Notes under the pieces: generated by a model
What the model was told of the DNA's origin: nothing
The model's input: only the letters and a program-made list of their open reading frames with translations
Database searches by the model: none
Assembly: GCF_015679985.1 (NCBI RefSeq)
Contig: NZ_CP049239.1
Location: 744,001-808,000, forward strand
DNA: 64,000 bases
Source of the DNA: Campylobacter concisus
GTDB lineage: Bacteria > Campylobacterota > Campylobacteria > Campylobacterales > Campylobacteraceae
Direction of reading: 5' to 3'
Program-made: the position numbers and the translations under genes
Shown: positions 1 through 8,082 of the stretch, in pieces
Numbering within the stretch: the first letter of the stretch is position 1
How the letters are laid out: the number at the start of each line of letters is the position of its first letter

Positions 1-1
1 A

Positions 2-223
2 ACTGCCGCAGAATACGACATCTTAAAATATCTACTTTTAAAAGAGGGCGGAGCGGTTACTAGAGAGGAGCTCATCTATAACTGCGAGAGCATAAATGAA
101 GATAGCTCAAACAAAAGTATTGACGTCATCATCGGCAGGATTCGCCAAAAATTAAATGAAAATCCAAAAGAGCCAAAATACATCCACGCTATCCGTGGTA
201 TCGGCTATAAATTGGTTCTTTGA
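2..223 (+). CDS. OmpR-family response regulator, C-terminal part (5' end outside window)
   Basis: An open frame runs from the window edge to a TGA at 221-223. It encodes about 73 residues typical of the C-terminal winged-helix DNA-binding domain of OmpR/PhoB response regulators: a recognition-helix segment (SNKSIDVIIGRIRQKL) and the closing beta-hairpin motif IRGIGYKL. The receiver domain lies upstream of the window. The stop overlaps the ATG of the following histidine kinase by one base (TGATG), so the two form a translationally coupled two-component pair. It would act as a cytoplasmic transcription regulator; the target genes cannot be seen. In Campylobacter and Helicobacter, pairs of this layout include CprRS and ArsRS, but the missing receiver domain prevents assignment. 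Confidence 0.93.
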   Translation, partial: TAAEYDILKYLLLKEGGAVTREELIYNCESINEDSSNKSIDVIIGRIRQKLNENPKEPKYIHAIRGIGYKLVL

Positions 224-1464
224 TGCCAAGATCGTCTATTTTTATAACCATAACTTTTATCTTTGCCCTTGCACTTGTTTCGATATTTCTAGCCTTTTTG
301 TGGCTCATGGGCTTTGATAAGCAAAACTATACAAGAGAGCTAAATAACAAATACTCAAACGTCGCTAGGACAAATTTGTTTTATATGGGTGGCATTATAA
401 ATAAAGCTCAGTACGATCGCCAGCTTTCAAACATCGATATGCCAGAGATCAAAGACGAGAAGAGAAAAGATGAAATTTTAAAACAAGCTACCGTTTTAGA
501 AGAAATTTCAAGCGATCTAGGATCTAGTGCGATCTTGCTTTATGACAAGCACCATTACTTAAGGATTGAGCATTTAGATGAGCTAAAACTTTTAATGGAT
601 AAAGAATTTCAGCCTTACAGATATGAGGTGATAAAGGCTGTTTTTCTGGTGGTTGCGGTCATTTTGCTAGGTGCTTACATTTTTGTCATCTATAAAATAA
701 AGCCGCTTAGAAAGCTAAAGCGTCAGATTGTGAAATTTGCAAATGGTGAGCTTGACGGCGTACAAAATGTCGGCAATGGCAAGGATGAAATTTCTGAAGT
801 TTCTGAAGCATTTTATGAGGCAGTTTGTCAGATTAAGGCGCTTAATGACTCAAGGCATCTTTTCTTAAGAAACATAATGCATGAGCTAAAAACTCCTATC
901 ACAAAAGGCCTAATAGCCGCTCAAATGATAGAAAAAAGTAAAAATCAAGAAAGGCTAATCTCTGTCTTTCACAAGCTTGAAAATTTAATAAACGAACTTG
1001 CAGCGATAGAGCAGATAACTTCAAAAATAGGACTTAGCAATAAAACGCCATGTTTTATGAGGGATCTCATCGATGAGGCCATCGATATAGCCATGGTCGA
1101 AAAAGAGTGTGTTGGTGTCAGTGAGCTTGATGAGATTAGGGTGCTTGTTGATTTCAAGCTATTTTCAGTTGCTATAAAAAATATGATAGATAATGGCATA
1201 AAGTACTCAACTGATAAGCACGTAAATATCGTTGTTAGCAAGGATCATATGAAATTTATAACCCAAGGCGAGAAGCTAAAAAATGATCTTGACTTTTATA
1301 TCCAGCCATTTATTAAAGGAGAGGATGCGCAAAAAAGTTTTGGACTAGGTTTATATATAGTTAGCAATATACTTGATGCTCATGGACTCAAATTTAGATA
1401 CGAATATAAAAACGGAATGAATGTCTTTGTTTTTGAAAATTTACAAGATATAATAGTGACTTAA
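223..1464 (+). CDS. Two-component sensor histidine kinase (ArsS/CprS type)
   Basis: A 413-residue membrane sensor kinase. Two membrane segments (about residues 6-30 and 137-158) flank a periplasmic sensing region of about 100 residues. A HAMP-like linker follows, then the phospho-acceptor box HELKTP (His220), an N box (NMIDNGIKYS) and a short G box (GLGLYIV). It should phosphorylate the response regulator whose gene ends at 223. The catalytic domain is compact, as in ArsS/CprS-like kinases of epsilonproteobacteria, and no second ATP-lid glycine motif is obvious. A TTG lies immediately before the ATG; I chose the ATG at 223 because it gives the one-base stop/start overlap with the regulator. 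The stimulus is unknown. Confidence 0.9.
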   Translation: MPRSSIFITITFIFALALVSIFLAFLWLMGFDKQNYTRELNNKYSNVARTNLFYMGGIINKAQYDRQLSNIDMPEIKDEKRKDEILKQATVLEEISSDLGSSAILLYDKHHYLRIEHLDELKLLMDKEFQPYRYEVIKAVFLVVAVILLGAYIFVIYKIKPLRKLKRQIVKFANGELDGVQNVGNGKDEISEVSEAFYEAVCQIKALNDSRHLFLRNIMHELKTPITKGLIAAQMIEKSKNQERLISVFHKLENLINELAAIEQITSKIGLSNKTPCFMRDLIDEAIDIAMVEKECVGVSELDEIRVLVDFKLFSVAIKNMIDNGIKYSTDKHVNIVVSKDHMKFITQGEKLKNDLDFYIQPFIKGEDAQKSFGLGLYIVSNILDAHGLKFRYEYKNGMNVFVFENLQDIIVT

Positions 1465-1495
1465 ATAAAACATAATAAACAAAAGAGAGCTAAAA

Positions 1496-1933
1496 ATGGC
1501 AGCAAAAATTTTCTCACCAGTTGATATCTTATCAATAATAGATCTTGAAATAGCTTTTATAAATCGTTATAAAAATGTAAAAGATTATGCAAAAAATTTA
1601 TCTTTGATATATTTTTCTTTGCCAGGCACTAAAGAGTATAGTGAGCTTTTTGAAAAATTTTTAAGACAAACTGATGTTGTTGTAAGAGAGAACGAGCATT
1701 ATGTGGTCGTGCTTCATGGAACAAATGAAAGAGGAGCTAGCGAGCTATTATCGGGTATTCAAGAGTTTTTAAACACTGAGCCAATTGATTTGATAGTAAG
1801 CTATCCAAAAGACGGAAGAAACGCTAAAGAGCTTACTACTAAGCTTCAAGATGAGATAAAAGATAATTATGGCGTATTGCTTGAAATGCTTTCAAATCAA
1901 GAAAAATTTGAAGCTTTTGAAAGCATGATTTAA
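1496..1933 (+). CDS. Conserved hypothetical protein with a degenerate GGDEF-like pattern
   Basis: A 145-residue cytoplasmic protein without signal peptide or membrane segments, preceded by AAGAGAG 8-10 bases before ATG. Residues 36-95 follow the hydrophobic pattern of a nucleotide-cyclase (GGDEF) domain: a strand (LSLIYFSLPG), a helix, then RQTDVVVRENEHYVVVLHG aligning with the usual 'R..D.vaR.GGDEF.vlLp' stretch, then a helix. The GGDEF loop is replaced by ENEHY, and the metal-binding Asp of the first strand is absent, so catalysis is unlikely. The alignment is mine by eye. It sits 31 bases after a sensor kinase and 20 bases before an antiporter gene, probably in one transcript. Function unknown; a nucleotide-binding or partner-binding role would be inference only. 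Confidence 0.8.
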   Translation: MAAKIFSPVDILSIIDLEIAFINRYKNVKDYAKNLSLIYFSLPGTKEYSELFEKFLRQTDVVVRENEHYVVVLHGTNERGASELLSGIQEFLNTEPIDLIVSYPKDGRNAKELTTKLQDEIKDNYGVLLEMLSNQEKFEAFESMI

Positions 1934-1953
1934 TATAATTTTGTGGAGTTTGT

Positions 1954-3396
1954 TTGGAGAATTTACTACTATTTTTTGCAGTTTTGCTTATAACTAGCAT
2001 TCTTTTAAGTAAGATCTCTGATAAATTCGGAATTCCATCTTTAATAATATTTTTAGGCGTTGGTATGCTAGCTGGCTCGGACGGCTTGCTGGGTGTAAAT
2101 TTTGATGATCAAGTGATTGCTCAAAATGTCGGTATGCTAGCACTTATTTTTATACTTTACGCTGGTGGGCTAGATACTGATTTTGCAGCGATTAAACCTA
2201 TTTTTGCTAGAGGTTTAGCACTTGCTACACTTGGTGTTTTCTTAACCGCGCTAGCTATTGCTCCTGTTGCAAAATATCTGCTTGATTTTACCTGGGCGGA
2301 GGCCTTTTTGCTAGGTTCTATCATCTCTTCAACAGATGCAGCAGCGGTATTTGCCATACTAAGAGCTAAGAAAATTTCACTTAAAAATAGCATTGCGCCA
2401 TTGCTTGAACTTGAATCTGGCTCAAACGATCCAATGGCGATATTTTTAACTGTGACGATCATTCAAATGATCTCACTAAATAGCACTCCAAGTGCGTCAG
2501 AGTGGGCGATTACACTGGTTAAGCAGTTTGGCATAGGTATCGCTATGGGCTATTTATTTGGCGTTGCTTTGCCGGCCATTTTTAATAGACTTCGCCTAAA
2601 AAGCTGGGGCCTTTATCCAGTTTTTTCTATCGCTTGGATATTACTTTTATACACACTTTGTTTTAAGGTTGGTGGCAATGGCTACTTGGCTGTCTATATA
2701 GCTGGAATTTTTATAAATAAAAAAGAGTTTTCTCATAAGAAAAATTTAGTCGGTTTTCACGATGGTATCGCTTGGACAATGCAGATAGTTGTCTTTTTGA
2801 CGCTTGGTCTTTTGGTAAATCCTTCCGAGCTTCCAGCAACGGCACTAATGGCGCTTGTTTTGGCCTTATGGCTTATGTTTTTTGCAAGGCCACTTGGTGT
2901 TTTTGCATCGCTTGCATTTTCAAAATTTAAGATAAATGAGCAAATTTTTATCTCATGGGTTGGGCTAAGAGGCGTTGTGCCAGTTGTGCTAGCTACCTAT
3001 GTTTATGTCGATGGCGTTCGTGACGCGGATATGATTTTTAACATTATATTTTTTATGGTTTTGATTTCTATTTTGATACAGGGCATGTCGCTTGGCTTTG
3101 CGGCTGATAAATTTAAGGTCAAAGAGAGCGAGCAAGAGGATGTTAAGCTAGTAGAAAACTCGCCGATCTTAAGCTACACACTTCGCCAGCATACCATCCA
3201 CTATGGCTCAAAACTAATTGGCAAAGATTTGGCTCAGCTTGAGCTTCCAACTGAGTTTTTAATAATCCTAATAAAGCGTAAAAACGAGTATCAAAAGCCG
3301 ACTGGCTCAACAATATTTGAAGAAAATGACTTGCTGCTGATACAATGTGAAAATCAAGTGCTTTACCAAGATACTATTAAGTATTTAACGTATTAA
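1954..3396 (+). CDS. CPA1-type cation/proton antiporter with C-terminal RCK_C domain (CvrA/NhaP2-like)
   Basis: A 480-residue inner-membrane protein of the monovalent cation:proton antiporter-1 family. About 12 hydrophobic segments fill residues 1-385. Family motifs seen are GVGMLAGSDG, YAGGLDTD, SSTDAAAVFAILR (the ion-binding acidic region) and SWVGLRGVVPVVLATY. Residues about 400-480 are a soluble domain ending in LPTEFLIILIKR...GDLLLIQCE-like sequence, typical of RCK_C/TrkA-C nucleotide- or ion-sensing domains, as in K+/H+ antiporters NhaP2/CvrA. Translation starts at TTG 1954, with GTGGAG 6-11 bases upstream. Likely role: K+ or Na+ export in exchange for protons (volume and pH homeostasis); ion specificity cannot be read from sequence. 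Confidence 0.9.
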   Translation: MENLLLFFAVLLITSILLSKISDKFGIPSLIIFLGVGMLAGSDGLLGVNFDDQVIAQNVGMLALIFILYAGGLDTDFAAIKPIFARGLALATLGVFLTALAIAPVAKYLLDFTWAEAFLLGSIISSTDAAAVFAILRAKKISLKNSIAPLLELESGSNDPMAIFLTVTIIQMISLNSTPSASEWAITLVKQFGIGIAMGYLFGVALPAIFNRLRLKSWGLYPVFSIAWILLLYTLCFKVGGNGYLAVYIAGIFINKKEFSHKKNLVGFHDGIAWTMQIVVFLTLGLLVNPSELPATALMALVLALWLMFFARPLGVFASLAFSKFKINEQIFISWVGLRGVVPVVLATYVYVDGVRDADMIFNIIFFMVLISILIQGMSLGFAADKFKVKESEQEDVKLVENSPILSYTLRQHTIHYGSKLIGKDLAQLELPTEFLIILIKRKNEYQKPTGSTIFEENDLLLIQCENQVLYQDTIKYLTY

Positions 3397-3903
3397 TTTT
3401 TTAAGTTTTGTCATCGTTTGATGCTGAATTTTGATTTTATAAATTTATAACGCACGATAAATTTTAAAAAATAAAACTGCATGCAGTGCGAAGCACTAAA
3501 GCATGCACCTCTAACGTGTGAGGGGTTTGGGGGATTTAAAAAGGGGGATAAGGGGACGGCTTTGCTTCGCAAGCTCGCAACTGCAAGCAGACCGTAACTT
3601 GAGTCCCCTTGTCTCCCTTTTGATAAATTTACACCTCAAAGCAAATTTTAAAACTTTCATTCACTCGCAAGAATTAACTACTGATTTTAGGCCTCGCAAA
3701 GCTTGCCACTAAAATCAGAGTCGAAATTACTCGTTCATGAAATTTTAAAATTTGCCTGAGCTTCATATATGTAAAATTACCTACTAAAAATTTGGCTTCG
3801 CTTACCATTTAGCTCAAATTTTAGAGCCGAAAATAAATCCGTTCAGTCTCATTTTATTTTGCTTTTTTAAAATCACTAAAACACTAGCAAAATGGGAGGT
3901 AAA
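3397..3903. repeat. Palindrome-rich intergenic region without convincing gene
   Basis: About 500 bases lacking a credible gene but rich in inverted repeats. (1) AGTGC-GAA-GCACT at about 3486-3498. (2) A long imperfect hairpin with outer arms at 3539-3557 and 3603-3621 (17 of 19 bases pair); further pairing continues inside (ACGG.CT.TGCTT with AAGCAGACCGT). (3) CTGATTTTAG at 3681-3690 with CTAAAATCAG at 3709-3718. (4) An AAAATTTGGCT/AGCTCAAATTTT pair at about 3785-3824. The G-rich arm GGGGGATAAGGGGAC contrasts with the AT-rich surroundings. This looks like a mosaic of intergenic palindromic repeat units rather than a protein gene. Confidence 0.6.
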
Positions 3904-4083
3904 ATGCTTGATAGTATCATCCTTGCGGTCTTGGTATATTTTGCAACATTCTTATTTATGTTTTTTCTGCTTGCCTTTTTTGCCTTTTGGTATATAAGCA
4001 TGCCGCTACTTGTCATCTACATCGTTATAAAATTTATAAGACAAGCAAAAGAGTGCGAGAGGATATGTGGCAAGCTTGAGTAA
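3904..4083 (+). CDS. Small two-segment membrane protein
   Basis: A 59-residue protein that is mostly hydrophobic: two membrane segments (about residues 4-26 and 28-46), then a short basic/Cys-containing tail (KFIRQAKECERICGKLE). An in-frame ATG also occurs at 3892, but that one lies at the ribosome binding site GGGAGG (3894-3899); the ATG at 3904 has ideal spacing from it and is the better start. It stands alone between the palindromic region and the hairpin at 4089-4118. I do not recognise a family. The two cysteines four residues apart might bind metal or form a disulfide, but that is speculation. Confidence 0.65.
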   Translation: MLDSIILAVLVYFATFLFMFFLLAFFAFWYISMPLLVIYIVIKFIRQAKECERICGKLE

Positions 4084-4088
4084 AATTT

Positions 4089-4118
4089 AAATTTCTAGCC
4101 CAAATGAGCTAGAAATTT
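4089..4118. terminator. Bidirectional hairpin between convergent genes
   Basis: Perfect 11 bp stem AAATTTCTAGC (4089-4099) / GCTAGAAATTT (4108-4118) with an 8-base loop, followed on the + strand by CTTTATT. It lies six bases after the stop of the small membrane protein and just before the 3' end of metY on the opposite strand, so it can serve both. Confidence 0.75.
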
Positions 4119-4120
4119 CT

Positions 4121-5392
4121 TTATTCTAGGGCTTGAGCCAGATCAGCTATCAGATCCTCGGCGTTTTCAAGGCCTATGCTAACTCTTATCAGCTCTTTTG
4201 TGATACCAGCTTTTATAAGCTCTTCACTGCTTAGCTGTTGGTGAGTCGTTGAGGCTGGGTGTGTGATGAGCGACTTTGTATCGCCGATATTTACCACGAT
4301 CTTAAAGAGTTTTACGCGCTCTAGCATCTTTTTTGCACGCTCAAAGCTATCAGTTTCAAAACAAAATAGTCCATTTGCCATGCCATCTTTAAAGTATTTT
4401 TGCGCCTTTGCGTGATCTACGTTATCGGCAAGTCCAGGATATGCTACGCTTTTTATATGCTTGTGAGAGTTTAGAAATTTAGCTACTTTTAGCGCGTTTT
4501 GCGAGTGTCTCTCAACTCTAACAGCAAGCGTTTCAAGGCCTTGTATAAGCTGCCAAGAGTTAAATGGAGAGATCACAGCGCCGATGTCGCGCACGATAGC
4601 AAGCCTCATTCTTAGCGTATAGATATCAAAACGATCCGTCATATCAGCATAAACGATGTCGTGATAGCTCGCATCTGGCACGTTAAAATGTTCATATCTC
4701 TTGTTGCCTTTTAGCTTTTCGTTTAGGTGATTTGCACTTACGACCACACCTGCTAGGCTAAGGCCCTGACCGCTCATATATTTGCTAGCACTATGCACGC
4801 AAACATCGATGCCGTGGCGAAGTGGCTGAAAGATGATAGGCGTTGGCACGGTGTTATCGGTGATGCTGATGATGCCATATTTGTTTGAAATTTCTACGAT
4901 TTTCTCGATATTTGGGATAGAAATTTGCGGATTTGAAAGCGTTTCAAAAAATATAGCCCTAGTTTTTTCATCTATCAAAGCCTCCAGATCATCAGCAGTG
5001 TCGCTGTCAAAGACTCTAGCCTCTATGCCAAATCTTTTTAGCGTGTGTGTAAAAAGCACCGTCGTGCCGCCATAAATTTTCTTAGCGATGATGATATTAT
5101 CACCTGCTTGGGCTAAATTTATGATGCTGTAAAACAAAGCTGACTGACCGCTCGCAGTCGCTATCGCAGCGGCTCCGTCCTCAAGTGCGGCGACCCTTTT
5201 TTCAAAGATATCTGTCGTTGGATTGCCAAGTCTTGTGTAGATGTGGCCGCCATCTTTTAGATCAAACCTAGCAGCCGCGGTCTCGGCGCTTCCAAAGTCG
5301 TAAGCCGTGCTTTGAAAAATAGGCACAGCCATCGTGCCAAAGCCCTCGTTTGTGTCGTAGCCTACGTGGATCGCAGCGGTTTCTTGCCTCAT
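4121..5392 (-). CDS. metY: O-acetylhomoserine sulfhydrylase (O-acetylhomoserine aminocarboxypropyltransferase)
   Basis: A 423-residue PLP enzyme of the Cys/Met metabolism family. It converts O-acetyl-L-homoserine plus sulfide to homocysteine in the methionine pathway. The PLP lysine lies in VHSASKYMSGQG. The conserved opening (TAAIHVGYD...VPIFQSTAYDFGSAE), TRLGNPTTDIFEKR, and the tail ITHPASTTHQQLS with VRVSIGLENAEDLI are characteristic of MetY rather than cystathionine synthase, and the length of about 420 fits MetY (MetB is about 380). ATG is preceded by AAGGAG. It is monocistronic, with a convergent terminator downstream. No SAM or S-box type leader was recognised upstream. Confidence 0.93.
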   Translation of the reverse strand: MRQETAAIHVGYDTNEGFGTMAVPIFQSTAYDFGSAETAAARFDLKDGGHIYTRLGNPTTDIFEKRVAALEDGAAAIATASGQSALFYSIINLAQAGDNIIIAKKIYGGTTVLFTHTLKRFGIEARVFDSDTADDLEALIDEKTRAIFFETLSNPQISIPNIEKIVEISNKYGIISITDNTVPTPIIFQPLRHGIDVCVHSASKYMSGQGLSLAGVVVSANHLNEKLKGNKRYEHFNVPDASYHDIVYADMTDRFDIYTLRMRLAIVRDIGAVISPFNSWQLIQGLETLAVRVERHSQNALKVAKFLNSHKHIKSVAYPGLADNVDHAKAQKYFKDGMANGLFCFETDSFERAKKMLERVKLFKIVVNIGDTKSLITHPASTTHQQLSSEELIKAGITKELIRVSIGLENAEDLIADLAQALE

Positions 5393-5472
5393 TTTTGCTC
5401 CTTGTTTAAGTAATTTTGGCGTAAATTATACATTAGCAAAGCCAAAATTTAGGGGATAAAATCAATTTTTGA

Positions 5473-5478
5473 TATAAT
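5473..5478 (+). promoter_or_regulatory. Sigma70 -10 box (TATAAT)
   Basis: TATAAT lies 21 bases before the TTG start at 5499, downstream of a T-rich run, the usual arrangement of Campylobacter vegetative promoters, where the -35 box is weak. It would drive the small-protein/HAD gene pair. Confidence 0.55.
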
Positions 5479-5498
5479 TTGCCAAAAAAAGGAAAAAT

Positions 5499-5831
5499 TT
5501 GAACCAAGTCACGGACAAATTTAAACGTGTAAAATATCTTCGTGCGCTAGAAAAATTTGCAAAATCAGCGATAAACGGGCTAAAAAGAGATGATTTTGAC
5601 GAGGCTGAATTTCGCCAAAGAGTGGAGAAAAACGCAAAGATCATCGAAAAAGTCGAGGCTGTCTATCTTGATCAGCCATACTCAAAGGCACTAGAAAATT
5701 TTATAAATTTGCTTATCAAAAATGCCCCAAAAGATGAGCTTTTAAAGGCGGCAAATCTACTTGATAAGCTAAAAAATCAAAAGACATATAAAAAAGAAAA
5801 ACATAAAAATAAATTTAAGGATGAGGATTGA
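5499..5831 (+). CDS. Conserved hypothetical cytoplasmic protein
   Basis: A 110-residue charged, helical protein with no membrane segment or signal peptide and a lysine-rich tail (KTYKKEKHKNKFKDED). Translation starts at TTG 5499, seven bases after AAAAAAAGGA. Its stop overlaps the TTG start of the HAD phosphatase gene by four bases, so the two are coupled. I recognise no domain. The predicted helical repeats (EKFAKSAINGLKRDDFDEAEFRQRVEK and following) suggest a small all-helical adaptor or nucleic-acid-associated protein, which is inference only. Confidence 0.75.
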   Translation: MNQVTDKFKRVKYLRALEKFAKSAINGLKRDDFDEAEFRQRVEKNAKIIEKVEAVYLDQPYSKALENFINLLIKNAPKDELLKAANLLDKLKNQKTYKKEKHKNKFKDED

Positions 5832-6451
5832 AAGTAGTTATTTTTGATATGGATGGCACGGTGATCGATAGCGGCGAGGCGATATATAAAACAGTAAATG
5901 AAGTAAGAGATGAGCTAAATTTATCGCCACTTGAAAAAGAATTTATCATAAAAGCGATCAACGAGCCAGGTAGAAATTTGCCCCTTGAGTTTTACGGCAT
6001 CGAAACGCCAAGTAGGAGCTTAAAAGAGGGTTTTGAAGAGAAATTTAAGAAATTTTACGATGAGTGTGCGACTACATATGAGGGCGTAAAAGAGCTTTTA
6101 CAAAAGTGCAAAGAGGCTCACTTTAAAGTCGTTTTGGCAAGCAATGCACCACACGATACGCTAGAGAAAATTTTAAAGAAAAATGAAATTTATGAGCTAT
6201 TTGACGAGGTCATAGGCGCTAGCAAAGAGATACCGCAAAAGCCTGATCCTGCGATGCTTCACCTAGCTGTTAGTAAAACAGGAGCCAGCAAGGCGATCTT
6301 TGTAGGAGATAGCCTAAAAGACGAGCTGGCGGCCAAAAATGCAAATATGCCTTATGTGCAAGTTTGCTGGGGATTTGGCGAGGAGAGCAAAACAGCCACG
6401 TATAACGCCAAAAATGTTAGCGAGGCGTGGGAGATAATATTAAATTTCTAA
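5828..6451 (+). CDS. HAD-superfamily hydrolase (phosphoglycolate phosphatase-like)
   Basis: A 207-residue HAD phosphatase. Motif I is DMDGTVIDSG (nucleophile Asp7, acid Asp9), motif II is VVLASNAP, motif III includes the Lys of QKPDPAML, and motif IV is FVGDSLKDELAAKNA. A helical cap of about 65 residues follows motif I, as in the Gph/PGP subfamily (class C1 cap). The substrate is probably a small phosphoester such as phosphoglycolate or a sugar phosphate; sequence alone does not decide. The TTG start overlaps the stop of the preceding small gene (TTGA). Confidence 0.88.
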   Translation: MKVVIFDMDGTVIDSGEAIYKTVNEVRDELNLSPLEKEFIIKAINEPGRNLPLEFYGIETPSRSLKEGFEEKFKKFYDECATTYEGVKELLQKCKEAHFKVVLASNAPHDTLEKILKKNEIYELFDEVIGASKEIPQKPDPAMLHLAVSKTGASKAIFVGDSLKDELAAKNANMPYVQVCWGFGEESKTATYNAKNVSEAWEIILNF

Positions 6452-6467
6452 CTTAGTTTTAATTGGC

Positions 6468-6473
6468 TATAAT
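6468..6473 (+). promoter_or_regulatory. Sigma70 -10 box (TATAAT)
   Basis: GGCTATAATC ends 27 bases before the ATG at 6500 and is the likely promoter of the operon running from 6500 toward hemC. Confidence 0.5.
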
Positions 6474-6499
6474 CTTAAGAAATTTTCAAAGAAACAGCG

Positions 6500-6754
6500 A
6501 TGATAGATATGTTTGAGGGCAGTGCGAGGGATAAATTTTATGACATTTTGTTTAACGCAAATGCCGTTTTGGTTAAAAACGAGATAGATAAAATTTTTGA
6601 AAAATTTGTGGCTATGAGCGAGCTTTGCGAAAAGCATGGCATTAGCGAGGGCGAGATCAGAAATTTTATAGTCTCAGAGCAAGATAAAATTTATAACGGA
6701 GTAAATGACCTATATATCGAGCTTAGCGGAGAAATTTTAAGCCAAAATGAGTAA
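6500..6754 (+). CDS. Conserved hypothetical protein (Cj0539-like position)
   Basis: An 84-residue acidic soluble protein predicted to be helical, with a helix-turn-helix-like middle (SELCEKHGISEGEIRNFI), although I would not call it a DNA-binding protein. It heads the operon that continues with an exported protein, a prenyl synthase, hemA and proS. The same order occurs, as I recall, in C. jejuni Cj0539-Cj0546. The 3' end overlaps the next gene by eight bases. Function unknown. Confidence 0.8.
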   Translation: MIDMFEGSARDKFYDILFNANAVLVKNEIDKIFEKFVAMSELCEKHGISEGEIRNFIVSEQDKIYNGVNDLYIELSGEILSQNE

Positions 6755-7178
6755 GATTTTCGCGCTCATTGCTTTGCTTGCCTCCATTGCTTTTGCAAAA
6801 GAGCCAAATTTTGACCCAAGTTCGGTGCATACATTTGAGCTTAAAAAAGATGAGTGGGCTAGGGTCTTTATAACTGAAAAGCGAACCCAAAGGGTTGAAA
6901 CGTTTGACTTTCGTTGGACGCTATTTGATAGTACAAATATCACTGTGCAAAGCTTTTTTAGGCGCTATCCAAGGCAGATGGTCTTTTCGCTAAGACAAGG
7001 ACAAAACACCTATATGCAGCGAGTTTTGCCTGATTTTACGATGCCGCCAAATGAGAGCGTAAGCCTTTATATATCATTTATTGATTTTAAGGATAAAAAG
7101 GCGCATTTTAGGGTGGCTCTGCTAGATGAGAGCAAGCGTGTGGATGTGGGTTTTAGAGATCCAGATGAGGCTAAATAG
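6747..7178 (+). CDS. Exported protein of unknown function (Cj0540-like)
   Basis: A 143-residue protein with a signal peptide (MSKIFALIALLASIAFA, cleavage expected after AFA) and a mature part of about 126 residues rich in beta-strand pattern and Phe/Arg (VETFDFRWTLFDSTN, MVFSLRQGQ, VSLYISFIDFKDKKAHFRVALLD). It is most likely periplasmic, since there is no lipobox or later membrane segment. It overlaps the preceding gene by eight bases and is followed by the prenyl synthase after ten bases. No family function is known to me. Confidence 0.82.
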   Translation: MSKIFALIALLASIAFAKEPNFDPSSVHTFELKKDEWARVFITEKRTQRVETFDFRWTLFDSTNITVQSFFRRYPRQMVFSLRQGQNTYMQRVLPDFTMPPNESVSLYISFIDFKDKKAHFRVALLDESKRVDVGFRDPDEAK

Positions 7179-7188
7179 AAGGATAAAA

Positions 7189-8082
7189 ATGGATAAAATC
7201 GATGAAATAATGGGTAAATTTATAAGCGAGCTTGGCTACAAAGGGGCGTTTGAGATGTTTTTAAAGATAAGCTCAGGCAAGAAGCTGCGCTCAAAACTTC
7301 TTTTAAAAATAGCGGGCGAGAGTGAAATTTCTCTTAAGCTTTGCGCTATCATCGAGCTCATCCACCTTGCAAGCTTACTACACGACGACGTCATAGACGA
7401 GGCAAATATAAGACGCGGCAAGCCAAGCATAAACGCGCTTTTTGGTAGTAAAAACTCGGTTATGTTGGGCGACATCCTCTACTCAAAGGCTTATTTTGAG
7501 CTTACAAAATTTGATTCAAGCATCGCAGCTATCATCTCAGATGCAGTCAGCAAGCTAAGTATCGGCGAGATGATGGATGTGAAAATGGCTGAAAATTTTA
7601 ATGAAAACGAGCAAGAATATTTAAAAATGATCTACTATAAAACAGCTGTTTTGATAGAAGCCACGGCTATTTGCGGAGCAAAGCTAGCTGGCAAAGATAG
7701 CGAGAAATTTGGAATTTATGGCAAAAATTTAGGCCTTGCGTTTCAGATCGTTGATGACATATTAGACATAATTCAAGATGAGAAAACGCTTGGCAAGCCA
7801 GCACTCAATGACTTTGTCGAAGGCAAAACGACACTTCCTTACATTTATCTTTATAAGAGCTTAGACGAAGCTGGTAAGACAAAGCTTAAATCGCTTTGGT
7901 CAAAGAAGCTAAACGCGGGCGAAATTTCATGGCTAAAAGAGGAATTTGTTAAGACAAATTCGCTTCAAAAAGCAGTAAATGAAGCAAAAAGGCTTGGAAA
8001 TGAAGCGATAGAATCGATAAAAGAGTATAAAAACGCCGAGCTTGAAGGGATCATAAAAAGCATGATAGATAGGGAATTTTAA
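7189..8082 (+). CDS. ispB: Polyprenyl diphosphate synthase (octaprenyl-type)
   Basis: A 297-residue trans-polyprenyl synthase that elongates farnesyl diphosphate with isopentenyl diphosphate to make the side chain of menaquinone. The two Asp-rich Mg-binding motifs are present: LLHDDVIDEA (first, followed by RRGKPSIN) and FQIVDDILD (second). GKKLRSKLLLK near the N terminus binds the diphosphate. I set the start at ATG 7189 because AGAAGGA lies just upstream and the protein then begins at normal family length; an in-frame upstream ATG at 7126 would lie inside the preceding gene. Its TAA shares a base with the ATG of hemA. The chain length of the product is not determinable here. Confidence 0.9.
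   Translation: MDKIDEIMGKFISELGYKGAFEMFLKISSGKKLRSKLLLKIAGESEISLKLCAIIELIHLASLLHDDVIDEANIRRGKPSINALFGSKNSVMLGDILYSKAYFELTKFDSSIAAIISDAVSKLSIGEMMDVKMAENFNENEQEYLKMIYYKTAVLIEATAICGAKLAGKDSEKFGIYGKNLGLAFQIVDDILDIIQDEKTLGKPALNDFVEGKTTLPYIYLYKSLDEAGKTKLKSLWSKKLNAGEISWLKEEFVKTNSLQKAVNEAKRLGNEAIESIKEYKNAELEGIIKSMIDREF

Noticed and set aside
3518-3712. 64-residue open frame in the palindromic region
   Set aside because: It reads straight through the long hairpin, has no ribosome binding site and no domain; its composition follows the repeats.
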